DNA of 64,000 nucleotides from Bdellovibrionales bacterium RIFCSPHIGHO2_01_FULL_40_29 (GTDB lineage: Bacteria; Bdellovibrionota; Bdellovibrionia; Bdellovibrionales; Bdellovibrionaceae). The translations under genes and the position numbers were made by a program. The notes beneath the pieces were generated by a model. It searched no databases and had not been told where the DNA came from. It saw nothing but the letters and a program-made list of their open reading frames with translations. The stretch lies in assembly GCA_001771815.1 (NCBI GenBank), contig MEPU01000013.1, positions 186,001 to 250,000 of the forward strand. Direction: 5' to 3'. This document shows positions 37,818 to 46,897 of the stretch, in pieces (the stretch's first letter is position 1; each line of letters starts with the position of its first letter).

Positions 37818-39693
37818 TATGATTACCCTTTGCCTTATTGTTTAGACTTTTTAAATATATCATCAATGCCTGCAAAGCTGAAGGATTAACGCCACTTATT
37901 CTCTGCGCCTGACCTAAAGTTCTAGGTTTAACACGAGTTAGTTTATCAACCTCTTCTGTCGACAAACCCTTGATCGCTTTATAATTTAAATCGACTGGGA
38001 TCATGAGCTGCTCAAACAGTTTGGTTTTTTCTATAATGTCATTCTGCTTACGAATATATCCCGAATACTTGACATCAATTTCAACAGCCTCGGTCACCTC
38101 TTCAGCCTCAAAAAAATCAAATCCAAGCTGTGCTAAAATTAGAAAATCCACCTCAGGCCTGCGCAGAAACTCCTCCAACGTTGCTGGTTTCAACAACGCC
38201 GAACTTCCCAGCGATTGAATTTGTAAATTAACCTCGGGTTTTGGAAAAATGCTTTGAGTAGCTAGCTCTGACTTTAATTTAATGCGACGATCTTTAATAT
38301 CATGAAGTCTTTCAAGCCCTTGCTCAGATACAATACCAAGGGTTTTGGAAAGCGAACTTAATCGATCAATTGTGTTATCCTCACGAAGGACCAATCGGTG
38401 CTCCGCGCGAGATGTAAACATGCGGTAGGGCTCGCGCGTTCCCTTGGTCACAAGATCATCAATCAAAACACCGGCATAAGCCAAATCGCGACCCAAAACA
38501 AACTCCTCGCGCCCCAGGATTTTATGAGCCGCATTGACTCCTGCAATAAATCCCTGTGCGGCGGCCTCTTCGTAGCCACTTGTTCCATTAATTTGTCCTG
38601 CCAAAAACAAGTTCTCAATCGGACGCGTTTCAAGTCGATGAAAAATCTGAGTCGGCTCAATATAATCATATTCAACAGCATATCCGTAACGAACAACTTT
38701 GACATTCTCTAGGCCCGGAATAGTTTTAAGAAACTGATCTTGAACACTCTCTGGTAATGACGTCGAGATTCCTTGCAAATAAATAAGATCTGTATTTAAG
38801 CCCTCGGGCTCTAAAAAAGTTTGATGTGTTTTTTTCTCGGCGAAGCGAGTGATCTTATCCTCAATGCTTGGACAATACCGCGGACCAACGCCTTCAATAA
38901 TTCCACAAAACATCGGAGACTTGTCTAAATTATTACGAATAATTTCATGCGTCTCCTCTGTTGTGTTCGATAAAAAACACGGAACCTGAGGCAATGTAAA
39001 TTCTCGACGAGATCTGAAGCTAAATGGAAATAACTTTTTATCACCATACTGAGGCGTAGTTTTGCTCCAATCAATGCTGTCTTTATGAAGACGCGCCGGT
39101 GTTCCCGTTTTTAAACGCTTCACTTCGAATCCAAAATGCGCCAATTGATCCGATAGTCCAACAGAGGCCTGATCGCCAATTCGGCCTCCAGCAATTTGTT
39201 TCAAACCAAAGTGCATAACCCCATTCATGAACGTGCCTGTGGTAATAATAACCGCCTTGGCGCGAACCTCAGAGCCATCTTGAAGAACGACACCCTGACA
39301 AATATTGTTTACCAATATTAACCGCTTAACTTCAGCCCCCAGCAGCTCAAGATTCTTCTGAGTCTTAAGGGCGTCTGTTTGAAATGCCGAATAAACGTGT
39401 TTATCACACTGGGCGCGGCTTCCGCGAACAGCTGGCCCACGGCTAGAGTTTAATCTTTTAAATTGAATACAAGAGGCATCCGCGGCCAACCCCATTTGTC
39501 CACCAAGAATGTCGATCTCACGAACCATGTGGCCCTTTGCAAGTCCGCCTATTGAAGGATTACAGGACATATAGGCTATGCGTTCTAAATTTGTAGTGAT
39601 CATTAGGGTTTGCAAACCCAAGCGCGCCGAAGCTAAACAAGCTTCAACACCCGCGTGTCCGGCGCCAACCACTATGATATCGTAAGTTTTCAT
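37801..39693 (-). CDS. mnmG: tRNA uridine-34 carboxymethylaminomethyl synthase, FAD subunit MnmG
   Basis: With MnmE it makes the cmnm5 modification of wobble uridine in tRNA. 630 residues. N-terminal FAD-binding VGAGHAGVEACLASARLG, SCNPSIGGLAKGH, and the conserved GTPARL and GYAVEYDYIEP stretches. It sits between mnmE (upstream) and rsmG. Confidence 0.97.
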   Translation of the reverse strand: MKTYDIIVVGAGHAGVEACLASARLGLQTLMITTNLERIAYMSCNPSIGGLAKGHMVREIDILGGQMGLAADASCIQFKRLNSSRGPAVRGSRAQCDKHVYSAFQTDALKTQKNLELLGAEVKRLILVNNICQGVVLQDGSEVRAKAVIITTGTFMNGVMHFGLKQIAGGRIGDQASVGLSDQLAHFGFEVKRLKTGTPARLHKDSIDWSKTTPQYGDKKLFPFSFRSRREFTLPQVPCFLSNTTEETHEIIRNNLDKSPMFCGIIEGVGPRYCPSIEDKITRFAEKKTHQTFLEPEGLNTDLIYLQGISTSLPESVQDQFLKTIPGLENVKVVRYGYAVEYDYIEPTQIFHRLETRPIENLFLAGQINGTSGYEEAAAQGFIAGVNAAHKILGREEFVLGRDLAYAGVLIDDLVTKGTREPYRMFTSRAEHRLVLREDNTIDRLSSLSKTLGIVSEQGLERLHDIKDRRIKLKSELATQSIFPKPEVNLQIQSLGSSALLKPATLEEFLRRPEVDFLILAQLGFDFFEAEEVTEAVEIDVKYSGYIRKQNDIIEKTKLFEQLMIPVDLNYKAIKGLSTEEVDKLTRVKPRTLGQAQRISGVNPSALQALMIYLKSLNNKAKGNHIGNTE

Positions 39694-39708
39694 GAAAACC
39701 CTTGCTGA

Positions 39709-41100
39709 TTACTTTCCTAGGCAAAATTCTTTAAAAACGCGGTCCATGATTTGGTCATCAAACACATGGCCCAAAATACGTTGTACTGACAGCAATGACT
39801 CTTTCAAATACATCGCGATAAACTCGGCGCCCATCTTTTTTTCAAGCTCTGAAATTGAAACATCAAGCATATCCAGCGAATACTTTGACATCTCATACTG
39901 ACGAGCAGACGTCACAACGGCCTCATCCATAACATTCATTTGCCCTAATTTATTCTTCACTGCAGTTAATACTCTGATCCGAGTGTCGGGATCAAGGTGT
40001 GATGTTAAAATCGTGTCCTTCTCCTCTAGGGTGGGTATAAGGCTTTGTAAAATTTCTCTAGCTTGAGTGATCTGGGGCGAGCTCACGAGATCGCTTTTGT
40101 TGAGTAATATAATTAGCGGTCCCGCGACAGACTGAAGTTGTTGGCGAATTTCCTGGGCATCTATGCTTGTGAGATCAACGACATACAGTACAATATCCGC
40201 TCGCAAAGCCTCTTTGTGGCTGCGATCAACGCCAATTTTTTCGACCTCATCTCGCGTTTCGCGCAGGCCTGCTGTATCGCTTAAGGTAAATCGCAACCCC
40301 TCGAAAAGCGTTGCCCCATGAATGACATCTCGAGTGGTTCCTGCAATTGGGGTCACAATCGCCTTATCATCCTCTGAAAAAAGATTTAACAGACTCGATT
40401 TTCCAACATTTGGTTTTCCCAAAAGGACAGCTTTAATCCCCTCTTTAATCAGTCGACCTGAACGGTATGAACTCACAAGAATAAACATTTCCTGTCGAAG
40501 TGCTTTTAATTTTTCTAATAAAACAAGGGGGTCAACGACATCGATCCCCTCAGTTGAAAAATCAATTGAGGCCTCAATATGTGCCAAACACCACGTTAAG
40601 CGAGATTCAATAGACTCAAACTTCCGAGAAATATGCCCCTGAAGCTGTCGCATCGCTACTCGTGCAGAAGCTTGGTTTTGACTTTGAATCAGCGAAAGAA
40701 CGGATTCTGCCTGAACCAAATCAATTCTATTATTCATAAACGCACGAAATGTAAACTCACCCTTCTCGGCAAGGCTTGCACCATGATCAACTAATAAATC
40801 AATAATTTTTTCAGAAATATACTCGCTTCCGTGACAGGAAATTTCGACGACCTGCTCACCAGTAAACGATTTTCCAGCCTCGAAATAAGTGATTACAGCC
40901 TCATCTAACAGCTCACCGCTAGAATCTCGGATCATAGAAAAATAAGCGCGATGACTCTGAATTGTTTTTTTCAATAGGCCTGGAGAAATTTTTTGAGCAA
41001 GCTGAAGTGCTCCCGGGCCGCTTAAACGGATGACGGCAATGCCGCCAGTTCCTGGCGGAGTCGAAATAGCACAAATAGTCTGTTCACTTCGATTCCGCAT
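39709..41100 (-). CDS. mnmE: tRNA modification GTPase MnmE
   Basis: GTPase partner of MnmG, 463 residues. N-terminal tetrahydrofolate-binding domain (FTFRAFMNNRIDLVQAE), central helical domain, inserted G domain with GKPNVGKSSLLN (about residue 225), DTAGLRET and NKSD, and the C-terminal CLGK, whose Cys is essential in the family. It lies 15 bp upstream of mnmG. Confidence 0.97.
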   Translation of the reverse strand: MRNRSEQTICAISTPPGTGGIAVIRLSGPGALQLAQKISPGLLKKTIQSHRAYFSMIRDSSGELLDEAVITYFEAGKSFTGEQVVEISCHGSEYISEKIIDLLVDHGASLAEKGEFTFRAFMNNRIDLVQAESVLSLIQSQNQASARVAMRQLQGHISRKFESIESRLTWCLAHIEASIDFSTEGIDVVDPLVLLEKLKALRQEMFILVSSYRSGRLIKEGIKAVLLGKPNVGKSSLLNLFSEDDKAIVTPIAGTTRDVIHGATLFEGLRFTLSDTAGLRETRDEVEKIGVDRSHKEALRADIVLYVVDLTSIDAQEIRQQLQSVAGPLIILLNKSDLVSSPQITQAREILQSLIPTLEEKDTILTSHLDPDTRIRVLTAVKNKLGQMNVMDEAVVTSARQYEMSKYSLDMLDVSISELEKKMGAEFIAMYLKESLLSVQRILGHVFDDQIMDRVFKEFCLGK

Positions 41101-41124
41101 ATAAAGCCTTCTTAATCTGTAAAA

Positions 41125-41667
41125 CTAAGCCTCTTCTGTTTCGCTAGCCTCAGTGTTGGCATTCTTTGCAGGAAAAATTTTAATTTTCTTATACAAACCA
41201 TCACCCAATGATCGGCTTTTCACTCGCCCGTCTTGTGCTAAGTATTGATGAACAACTTTACGCTCTTTTGGTGGAAGTGCGCGATAGTAAACGGACTTTC
41301 CCTGTTCAATTGCGATTTTTTTAAGATGCTCAGCGCGCTCAATAAGAGCTGCTTCAGACTCCTCGCGAAACCCACCGCAATCGACAATTACATTTGTCAT
41401 TGTGTCTGCAAAGTGGTGCTGAGTTACTCGCTTAATAATCAACTGAATTGCATCCATCAACTGACCTTTGTAATCTTTAAGAAGCGCCTCGTCGGCGCCC
41501 GAAAACTCAATGCGAACTTCTGTCACATCGTCTTTTTTCTCGAGATTCAACTCATATGATAAATCGAATGCACCCTTCTCTAAAATACCATTTAAAGTGG
41601 CCTCAACAACGGATTCAAGATCTTCTTTTTTCCCGCCCCCAAAAATTTTGCTGAAAAATCCTGCCAT
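41125..41667 (-). CDS. jag: Jag/KhpB-type RNA-binding protein (KH + R3H)
   Basis: 180 residues. A short N-terminus (GFFSKIFGGGKKEDLE), a middle KH-like domain (about 55-110) and an R3H domain with ALPPKERKVVHQYLAQDGRV (R..H core, about residues 130-150), then an acidic tail. In the family it binds RNA with KhpA and influences elongation/division; this role is known elsewhere, not shown here. It stands between yidC and mnmE as in Firmicutes and many other bacteria. Confidence 0.9.
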   Translation of the reverse strand: MAGFFSKIFGGGKKEDLESVVEATLNGILEKGAFDLSYELNLEKKDDVTEVRIEFSGADEALLKDYKGQLMDAIQLIIKRVTQHHFADTMTNVIVDCGGFREESEAALIERAEHLKKIAIEQGKSVYYRALPPKERKVVHQYLAQDGRVKSRSLGDGLYKKIKIFPAKNANTEASETEEA

Positions 41668-41679
41668 GACAAATCCTTT

Positions 41680-43254
41680 CTATGCAGCCTTAGCTGACGT
41701 GTCTTTTAATAAAAAATACTGTTGAATGACTCCGAATAGTGCGCTGACAAAATTATAAAGCGTCAGTCCGCTTGGTAAACTAAACATAAATACCGTAAAA
41801 ATAATCGGCATAAAATTTAAAATCTTTTGCTGCATAGGATCCATTGTCGTCGGAGTCAGTTTTTGCTGAAAAAACATTGTTACGCCCATCAAAACAGGAA
41901 TAACAAAAAAAGGATCATGCGAGCTCAGGTCTTGAATCCATCCAAAAAATGGCTGCTGATAAATTTCAACGCTCGAGCCAATTGTTTTCCAAAGCGCAAA
42001 AAAGATTGGTATTTGAATCAGCATCGGAAGACAGCCGCTCAGTGGGTTTGCCTTATGCTCCTTCATGAGCGCCATTGTTTCTCGATTAACTTTAAGCGGA
42101 TCGCTTTTATAGCGATCTCGGATATCTTTCAATAGCGGTTGAATCTTTTGCATGGCGCGCGCTGATCGAAATGACATAACGTTAAATGGCAATAAGACAA
42201 TTCGCACAACTAATGTCAGGCCGATAATTGCTAATCCCCAATTTCCAAAAATCGAGTGCATGAACTTCATCAACATTAACAGCGGCTTCGCTATGAATCC
42301 AAAAATTCCATAGTCCATAACCTCGGGCATTAATGAATCAATTCTTTTCAAGACATCAGGATCTTTTGCTCCAACAAAGTAAATCTGACGAAGCGACTTA
42401 ACTTGAGAATTTACTGTTTCATAAATCATTTGCATTTTTGCTTGGCCACCCTGAACAGTCATATTCAATACGGGGGCCAGCTCAGACTTGTCTATTGAAG
42501 CAATCGTAAAATACTGTGTACCTATCGACGCCAGCGTGACAGCCGTAGAGCGCTTGTTAAATACTTCTTGTGCGTCCAACGAAGAAATCGGTTCAGATAC
42601 AATTTTTCCAGCTTGTTGATATAAAAAATCTTGTTTTTCAAACGAAGGCATAAAAAAGGAGCCACCAGAAGGCGTCAATTTTTTCTCATCTATTGAAAAA
42701 GTAATCGTATTGAGTGCTCCATCAAATTCAAGATTTGACTCAAAGCTTGAATTATTTTTGTTATACTTCAGTGTTCGCGAAATTCGTTTTCCATCCACTT
42801 GGGCTTCGCCACGAAATTCAACATCTGAAATTGAAGTTAAATTGAAATTTACTTTTTGATTGTTCGCATAAACGCTGAAAAGATTTTCGCTGGATACGAA
42901 CTCGATTTGGCCCTGTTTGCGATCTTTATAATTTTTAAGTTCAAAAGTTTTAAAACCCATTCCATTTGAAGAAAGCGTCCAGCGCACCAATGCGTCTTCA
43001 TAGGAAACTGTTTTTTCTTCGGCTGGAACAACGATTTCAACATCTTTGGCTGCGCCAGATGTCGTTACTGCGGGCTCGCTTGCAGCCTTGTTATCGGTTG
43101 CTATTGGGGTTGTGGTGACTGGTTTTGGCGCCAAAACCTGAGGTGGATATGTTTTATTCATATAATACTGCCAGCCCCAAAGACCTAAAAAAGTCAGAAC
43201 AATCGCAATTAAAAACTTTGGATTACTAAAGGGAGATTCATTTGGTGTGTTCAA
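41680..43254 (-). CDS. yidC: Membrane protein insertase YidC
   Basis: Insertase for inner-membrane proteins such as F0 subunits, 524 residues. N-terminal membrane segment, large periplasmic domain (about 55-320), then the five-helix core with the conserved Arg in RSARAMQKIQPLLKDIRDRY and the NPLSGCLPMLIQIPIFFALW motif. Overlaps yidD by 4 bp. Gram-negative architecture. Confidence 0.97.
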   Translation of the reverse strand: MNTPNESPFSNPKFLIAIVLTFLGLWGWQYYMNKTYPPQVLAPKPVTTTPIATDNKAASEPAVTTSGAAKDVEIVVPAEEKTVSYEDALVRWTLSSNGMGFKTFELKNYKDRKQGQIEFVSSENLFSVYANNQKVNFNLTSISDVEFRGEAQVDGKRISRTLKYNKNNSSFESNLEFDGALNTITFSIDEKKLTPSGGSFFMPSFEKQDFLYQQAGKIVSEPISSLDAQEVFNKRSTAVTLASIGTQYFTIASIDKSELAPVLNMTVQGGQAKMQMIYETVNSQVKSLRQIYFVGAKDPDVLKRIDSLMPEVMDYGIFGFIAKPLLMLMKFMHSIFGNWGLAIIGLTLVVRIVLLPFNVMSFRSARAMQKIQPLLKDIRDRYKSDPLKVNRETMALMKEHKANPLSGCLPMLIQIPIFFALWKTIGSSVEIYQQPFFGWIQDLSSHDPFFVIPVLMGVTMFFQQKLTPTTMDPMQQKILNFMPIIFTVFMFSLPSGLTLYNFVSALFGVIQQYFLLKDTSAKAA

Positions 43255-43499
43255 TTCAGACCTCTTTGGGTTTGGTGATAATCTGCAGCTGGAACTGGGT
43301 CAAAAAATGGCTTCCGGCTAAGCGGATGACAGCTCAAGATGCGTTTTAATGTAAAAAATAATGCTTTAGATGGGCTGTGAACCTCAAACGCTTGCAATGC
43401 ATAATGAGAACAGCTTGGATAATAACGACAATTTCCTCCAAGAAAATGAGCTATTGTCGCTTGATAAAATAAAATAAGGGTTCGAGCTATTTTATTCAT
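43251..43499 (-). CDS. yidD: Membrane protein insertion efficiency factor YidD
   Basis: 82 residues from the ATG at 43499. YQATIAHFLGGNCRYYPSCSHYALQAF is the conserved YidD core with its three cysteines. The longer frame upstream overlaps rnpA almost wholly, so the ATG 5 bp after the rnpA stop is used, with translation coupling since there is no ribosome site. 4 bp overlap with yidC. Confidence 0.92.
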   Translation of the reverse strand: MNKIARTLILFYQATIAHFLGGNCRYYPSCSHYALQAFEVHSPSKALFFTLKRILSCHPLSRKPFFDPVPAADYHQTQRGLN

Positions 43500-43503
43500 A
43501 GAA

Positions 43504-43839
43504 TTAGAGTTTTTTATAGAGCTCGCGGAATTGGGCGTATTTGAGTTGTTTATAAAAGCCATCGGCGGATTGTGGTCGGAACACAAACACAACTTTTTTT
43601 GAATTAAACTGTTCTGGCCATTTCTCTGATCTAACACAGTTACGCACCCATCGTTTAAGCCTATTACGAATGACAGAGGAACCTACTTTTCGAGATATCG
43701 TTAGACCATAATAATTAGATCCATCTGGCGAGGGTAAAACCTGTAAAAGCAGCCATGGGGCTGCTTTTATCTTTCTACCTTTGCTTGATATTTCTAAAAA
43801 ATCTGACGATCTCTTAAGAGGTTTTGGATTATTTGCCAC
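43504..43839 (-). CDS. rnpA: Ribonuclease P protein component
   Basis: Protein subunit of RNase P, 111 residues. The RNR motif ([18 protein letters not shown]) lies about residues 53-70, following the GLTISRKVG strand. The start is GTG at 43839, inside the last codons of rpmH (11 bp overlap). Upstream of yidD, in the usual rpmH-rnpA-yidD-yidC order. Confidence 0.95.
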   Translation of the reverse strand: MANNPKPLKRSSDFLEISSKGRKIKAAPWLLLQVLPSPDGSNYYGLTISRKVGSSVIRNRLKRWVRNCVRSEKWPEQFNSKKVVFVFRPQSADGFYKQLKYAQFRELYKKL

Positions 43840-43978
43840 CAGCAGTGATTGCGATGCGCTTACGACCCTTAGCTCGACGACGTGCTAATACCTTTTGTCC
43901 ATCTTTGGTTGCCATGCGGGCGCGAAAACCGTGAGTTTTTTTGCGACGACGATTACTTGGTTGATATGTTCTTTTCAT
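43829..43978 (-). CDS. rpmH: 50S ribosomal protein L34
   Basis: 49 residues, too short for many gene callers. [20 protein letters not shown] is the L34 N-terminus and the chain continues with a Lys/Arg-rich helix ending TAGGK. AGAGGTGTAGA precedes the ATG. First gene of the minus-strand cluster running from the origin, divergent from dnaA. Confidence 0.97.
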   Translation of the reverse strand: MKRTYQPSNRRRKKTHGFRARMATKDGQKVLARRRAKGRKRIAITAGGK

Positions 43979-43996
43979 TCTACACCTCTATATATA

Positions 43997-44014
43997 ACTA
44001 GTTTTTCAACTAGT
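43997..44014 (-). promoter_or_regulatory. Hairpin with GAAA loop in the rpmH leader
   Basis: On the minus strand ACTAGTT-GAAA-AACTAGT forms a 7-bp stem with a GNRA-type tetraloop, 19 bp before the rpmH ATG. It may be a leader structure. No T tract follows it. Confidence 0.4.
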
Positions 44015-44042
44015 GTTCCTACGACGTCATTCACGTCAATTG

Positions 44043-44118
44043 TATAATATTTAAGCAGTCCTAAATATTGTGAATTAAATATAAAGCACATTGCGGCATA
44101 GTGGTCAACTGTTGATAA
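44043..44118 (+). promoter_or_regulatory. dnaA upstream region: -10-like TATAAT and DnaA-box-like site
   Basis: TATAAT at 44043-44048 could be the -10 of a dnaA promoter, though the -35 region is poor. TGTTGATAA at 44110-44118 matches the DnaA box TGTGGATAA in 8 of 9 bases and recurs after dnaA. It lies between the possible promoter and the gene, so DnaA autoregulation is plausible. Confidence 0.35.
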
Positions 44119-44161
44119 GTCGGACTGCTAAGGTTAATCAGTTCAGGTCCAGAGGGGGATC

Positions 44162-45562
44162 ATGGAAATCAATAGTTCGTTTTGGAGTCAAATCAAATCC
44201 TCGATGAAAAGCAAAAACGGAGCTAATAAGCTCTTGGAGAACTGGTTAGACCCCATTGATTTGATTAAAACTGAAAAAATTGATGGTGTATTTAAAATCA
44301 CACTAGGTGTTCCAAATCAGTTTTTTTATTTCTACGTGAATGAACATTTAAAAGAAAAAATCACACTAGAGCTTGCAAGTGTTTCAAATCAACCGACAGT
44401 GGTTGAGTTCATAGTTACTGGAAAAGTAGCCGATGATTACAACACGTCTTTGCAAGATATTATGCAAAATGCAGATCAGGTCTTTCAAACACCTGTTGCG
44501 CCTGTTCTCGCGCCTCAACCTGCAAAGCTCTATGAAAATATTAATTCTGATTTTACTTTTTCGACATTTGTGGTTGGAAAAAACTCTGAATTTGCCCACG
44601 CAGCGACCTATAATGTCTCTAGAAATCCAGGGGCTGATGACTATAATCCCCTTTTTATCTATGGTCCGTCTGGAATGGGAAAGACACACTTGCTGAATGC
44701 AGCTGCGAATGAAATTCGACATAATTTTTCACATCTTCGCATTTCATATATTTCAGCAGAACGCTTTTTAAACGAGTGTGTTTCGGCAATCCGACGTCAA
44801 GAAATGGATAAATTTCGTCAAAAATATCGCGATAACACAGATATTTTAGTTGTGGACGACGTTCAAATGATTGGTCGTGGACAAGCTGTTCAAGAAGAGT
44901 TTTTCCACACAATCAACACTTTTATCGAACGAAAAAAACAGGTTATTTTGGCAAGTGATCGCATGCCAAAAGATATTTTAAATTTAGAAGATCGTTCTCG
45001 AACCCGTTTAGAGCGTGGCTTAATTGCTGATATTACAATGCCAGATCTTGAAACACGCATCGCCATTTTAAGATATAAATCAGAAAATTTTAATTTAAGA
45101 ATTTCAGAAGAAACCATTCAATACATTGCAAAAATTTCAAAAAAATCAATACGAGAGCTTGAAGGTAATCTTAAAAAAATAAAAATGTATTCTGAACTTC
45201 AGGGTCTTAGTATCAATATTGAGCTAGCTCGAAAAGTTTTGGCCCATCATGAAAATACAGTCACCATCAGTGTAGATGAAATTTTACGCATTGTTTCCGA
45301 ATACTATAAAATACGCATAACTGATTTGAAATCAACAAGTCGGGCACGTCCAATAGTTGTTCCACGCCAAATTGCTATGTATTTAATCAAGAAATTTTTG
45401 GATAAATCTTTGGTGGATATAGGGCGCGCTTTTGGAGGCAGAGATCACACGACAGTGATCAATTCCTTAGAAAAGGTACAATCTCTACAGAGTAAAGACC
45501 CTCAATTTAAGAATGATATCGATGAGTTAACCAATGTTATCAACAATATCACCGGATTGTGA
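44162..45562 (+). CDS. dnaA: Chromosomal replication initiator DnaA
   Basis: AAA+ initiator, 466 residues. N-terminal domain I (about 1-90), variable linker, ATPase domain with Walker A GPSGMGKTH near residues 168-176 and VVDDVQ, and the C-terminal HTH domain IV with GRAFGGRDHTTVI, which reads DnaA boxes. Strong AGAGGGGG ribosome site. Flanked by candidate DnaA boxes on both sides. Confidence 0.98.
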   Translation: MEINSSFWSQIKSSMKSKNGANKLLENWLDPIDLIKTEKIDGVFKITLGVPNQFFYFYVNEHLKEKITLELASVSNQPTVVEFIVTGKVADDYNTSLQDIMQNADQVFQTPVAPVLAPQPAKLYENINSDFTFSTFVVGKNSEFAHAATYNVSRNPGADDYNPLFIYGPSGMGKTHLLNAAANEIRHNFSHLRISYISAERFLNECVSAIRRQEMDKFRQKYRDNTDILVVDDVQMIGRGQAVQEEFFHTINTFIERKKQVILASDRMPKDILNLEDRSRTRLERGLIADITMPDLETRIAILRYKSENFNLRISEETIQYIAKISKKSIRELEGNLKKIKMYSELQGLSINIELARKVLAHHENTVTISVDEILRIVSEYYKIRITDLKSTSRARPIVVPRQIAMYLIKKFLDKSLVDIGRAFGGRDHTTVINSLEKVQSLQSKDPQFKNDIDELTNVINNITGL

Positions 45563-45774
45563 TTGTGGATTGTGGAAACTGGTGTTGATAAACTAGTGTA
45601 TTAAAATGTGGGAAAAGTTTCCCCCGTTTTTGACGAAAATTTGAATGTGTTAACAGATTGAGTTTTCCACGAACAAAGGTTAATAGTTTCAGCTGGTTAG
45701 TAGAAATATCCAATTACCAACGGGCCTACTACTACTACTACTTATATATAATACTAATATTAGGAAACAGAAGA
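45563..45774. other. oriC: Candidate replication origin oriC (dnaA-dnaN gap)
   Basis: A 212-bp gap with degenerate DnaA boxes: TGTGGATTG (45564), TGTGGAAAC (45571), TGTTGATAA (45583), TGTGGGAAA (45607) and TTTTCCACG on the other strand (45663). Then the GC cluster CGGGCC (45721-45726), a perfect CTA repeat and a TA-rich tract up to the dnaN ribosome site. This is the order box - GC cluster - DnaA-trio - unwinding element of the basal unwinding system. No box is a perfect consensus. The origin call is supported by strand switching of genes around it. Confidence 0.75.
45726..45742. repeat. CTA trinucleotide repeat = DnaA-trio array
   Basis: CTACTACTACTACTACT on top; the bottom strand reads 3'-GAT-5' five times in succession, the trinucleotide that DnaA filaments bind on single-stranded DNA at bacterial origins. 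It touches the GC cluster on the left and TATATATAATA on the right, with DnaA boxes further left, which is the expected polarity. Confidence 0.7.
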
Positions 45775-46881
45775 ATGAAAATAGAGATACAAAAAAAAGA
45801 TTTATTAAATCTATTAAGTCGTACTCAAAACATTGTAGAAAAAAGAAATACAATGCCCATTCTCATTAATGTTTTGTTAGAAGCTCAAAGCACTTTCCTC
45901 AAAGCCTACGCAACAGATTTAGAAGTCAGTCTTACAGATACGGCACCGGCTCAAATAAAAGAGGCTGGTAAAGTCGCAGTGAGCGCTAAGAGCCTATTTG
46001 AGATTACGAAGGAACTCTTTGATGGACCAATTCAATTAATTAAGAAAGAAAATAATTGGTTAGAAATTAAACAGGGTAAATTTTTATCTAAGATCATTGG
46101 TGTAGCCGCTGATGAGTATCCTGTTTTTCCAACTTATAATTCAGAAAATTTTTCTAAGATCAATGCGGCCGAATTTAAAATGATGATCGATAAAACAATA
46201 TACAGTGTATCAAATGATGAAACTCGATATCACTTGAATGGTGTTTTTTTTGAATCTTATGAAAAAAATCGAATTACAATGGTGGCTACTGATGGTCATC
46301 GATTAAGTATGATTAAGAAAAGTTTTAAAGAATTAAGTTTTAATGAAAAAATCGGCGTCATTATTCCTAAAAAAGGATTATTTGAAATTAAAAAATTAAT
46401 TGAATCAACAGTAGATGATGTTTTTATTGCTGTGGAAGGATCTCAGTTTATTTTAAAAGCTGGAACAAGTATTCTGATGATTCGTCTTATCGAAGGTAAA
46501 TATCCTAATTATCAACAGTTTATTCCACAGAAGTTGACTCATAAAATCACTGTTCCTCGCGAGTCTATTTTATCAAGTTTAAAACGTGTTTCTTTATTAG
46601 CTAATCAAAAATCAAAAGCTATTTTAATGCATTTCACAGAGGGTAAATTAGAAATCACTTCTAATAATCCCGAGCTTGGTGATGCTAAGGAAGAATTAGA
46701 TATTAATTATAAAGGTCCTGAATTAAAAATAGGTTTTAATGCGCGGTATATTGAAGATGTTTTAAAAAATATCGAACAAGATCATGTTGAATTTGAATTG
46801 AATGATCAGCTCTCTCCTGGTGTATTAAAACCAGCTGATAATTCTGATTATTTGAATGTTGTTATGCCTATGAGAATTTGA
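45775..46881 (+). CDS. dnaN: DNA polymerase III beta sliding clamp
   Basis: Processivity clamp, 368 residues, three repeated clamp domains. The start MKIEIQKKDLL at 45775 follows AGGAAA by about 8 bp; the longer frame from 45658 reads through the origin repeat as poly-Tyr and is not credible. The C-terminal end NVVMPMRI fits the family (usual ..PMR(L/I)). Confidence 0.97.
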   Translation: MKIEIQKKDLLNLLSRTQNIVEKRNTMPILINVLLEAQSTFLKAYATDLEVSLTDTAPAQIKEAGKVAVSAKSLFEITKELFDGPIQLIKKENNWLEIKQGKFLSKIIGVAADEYPVFPTYNSENFSKINAAEFKMMIDKTIYSVSNDETRYHLNGVFFESYEKNRITMVATDGHRLSMIKKSFKELSFNEKIGVIIPKKGLFEIKKLIESTVDDVFIAVEGSQFILKAGTSILMIRLIEGKYPNYQQFIPQKLTHKITVPRESILSSLKRVSLLANQKSKAILMHFTEGKLEITSNNPELGDAKEELDINYKGPELKIGFNARYIEDVLKNIEQDHVEFELNDQLSPGVLKPADNSDYLNVVMPMRI

Positions 46882-46897
46882 TTTTAGAAAGATCCTT

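Noticed and set aside
45658-45774. N-terminal extension of dnaN with a poly-Tyr stretch
   Set aside because: It is a translation of the CTA origin repeat; the sliding-clamp family starts at MKIEIQ (45775), with a ribosome site just before it.
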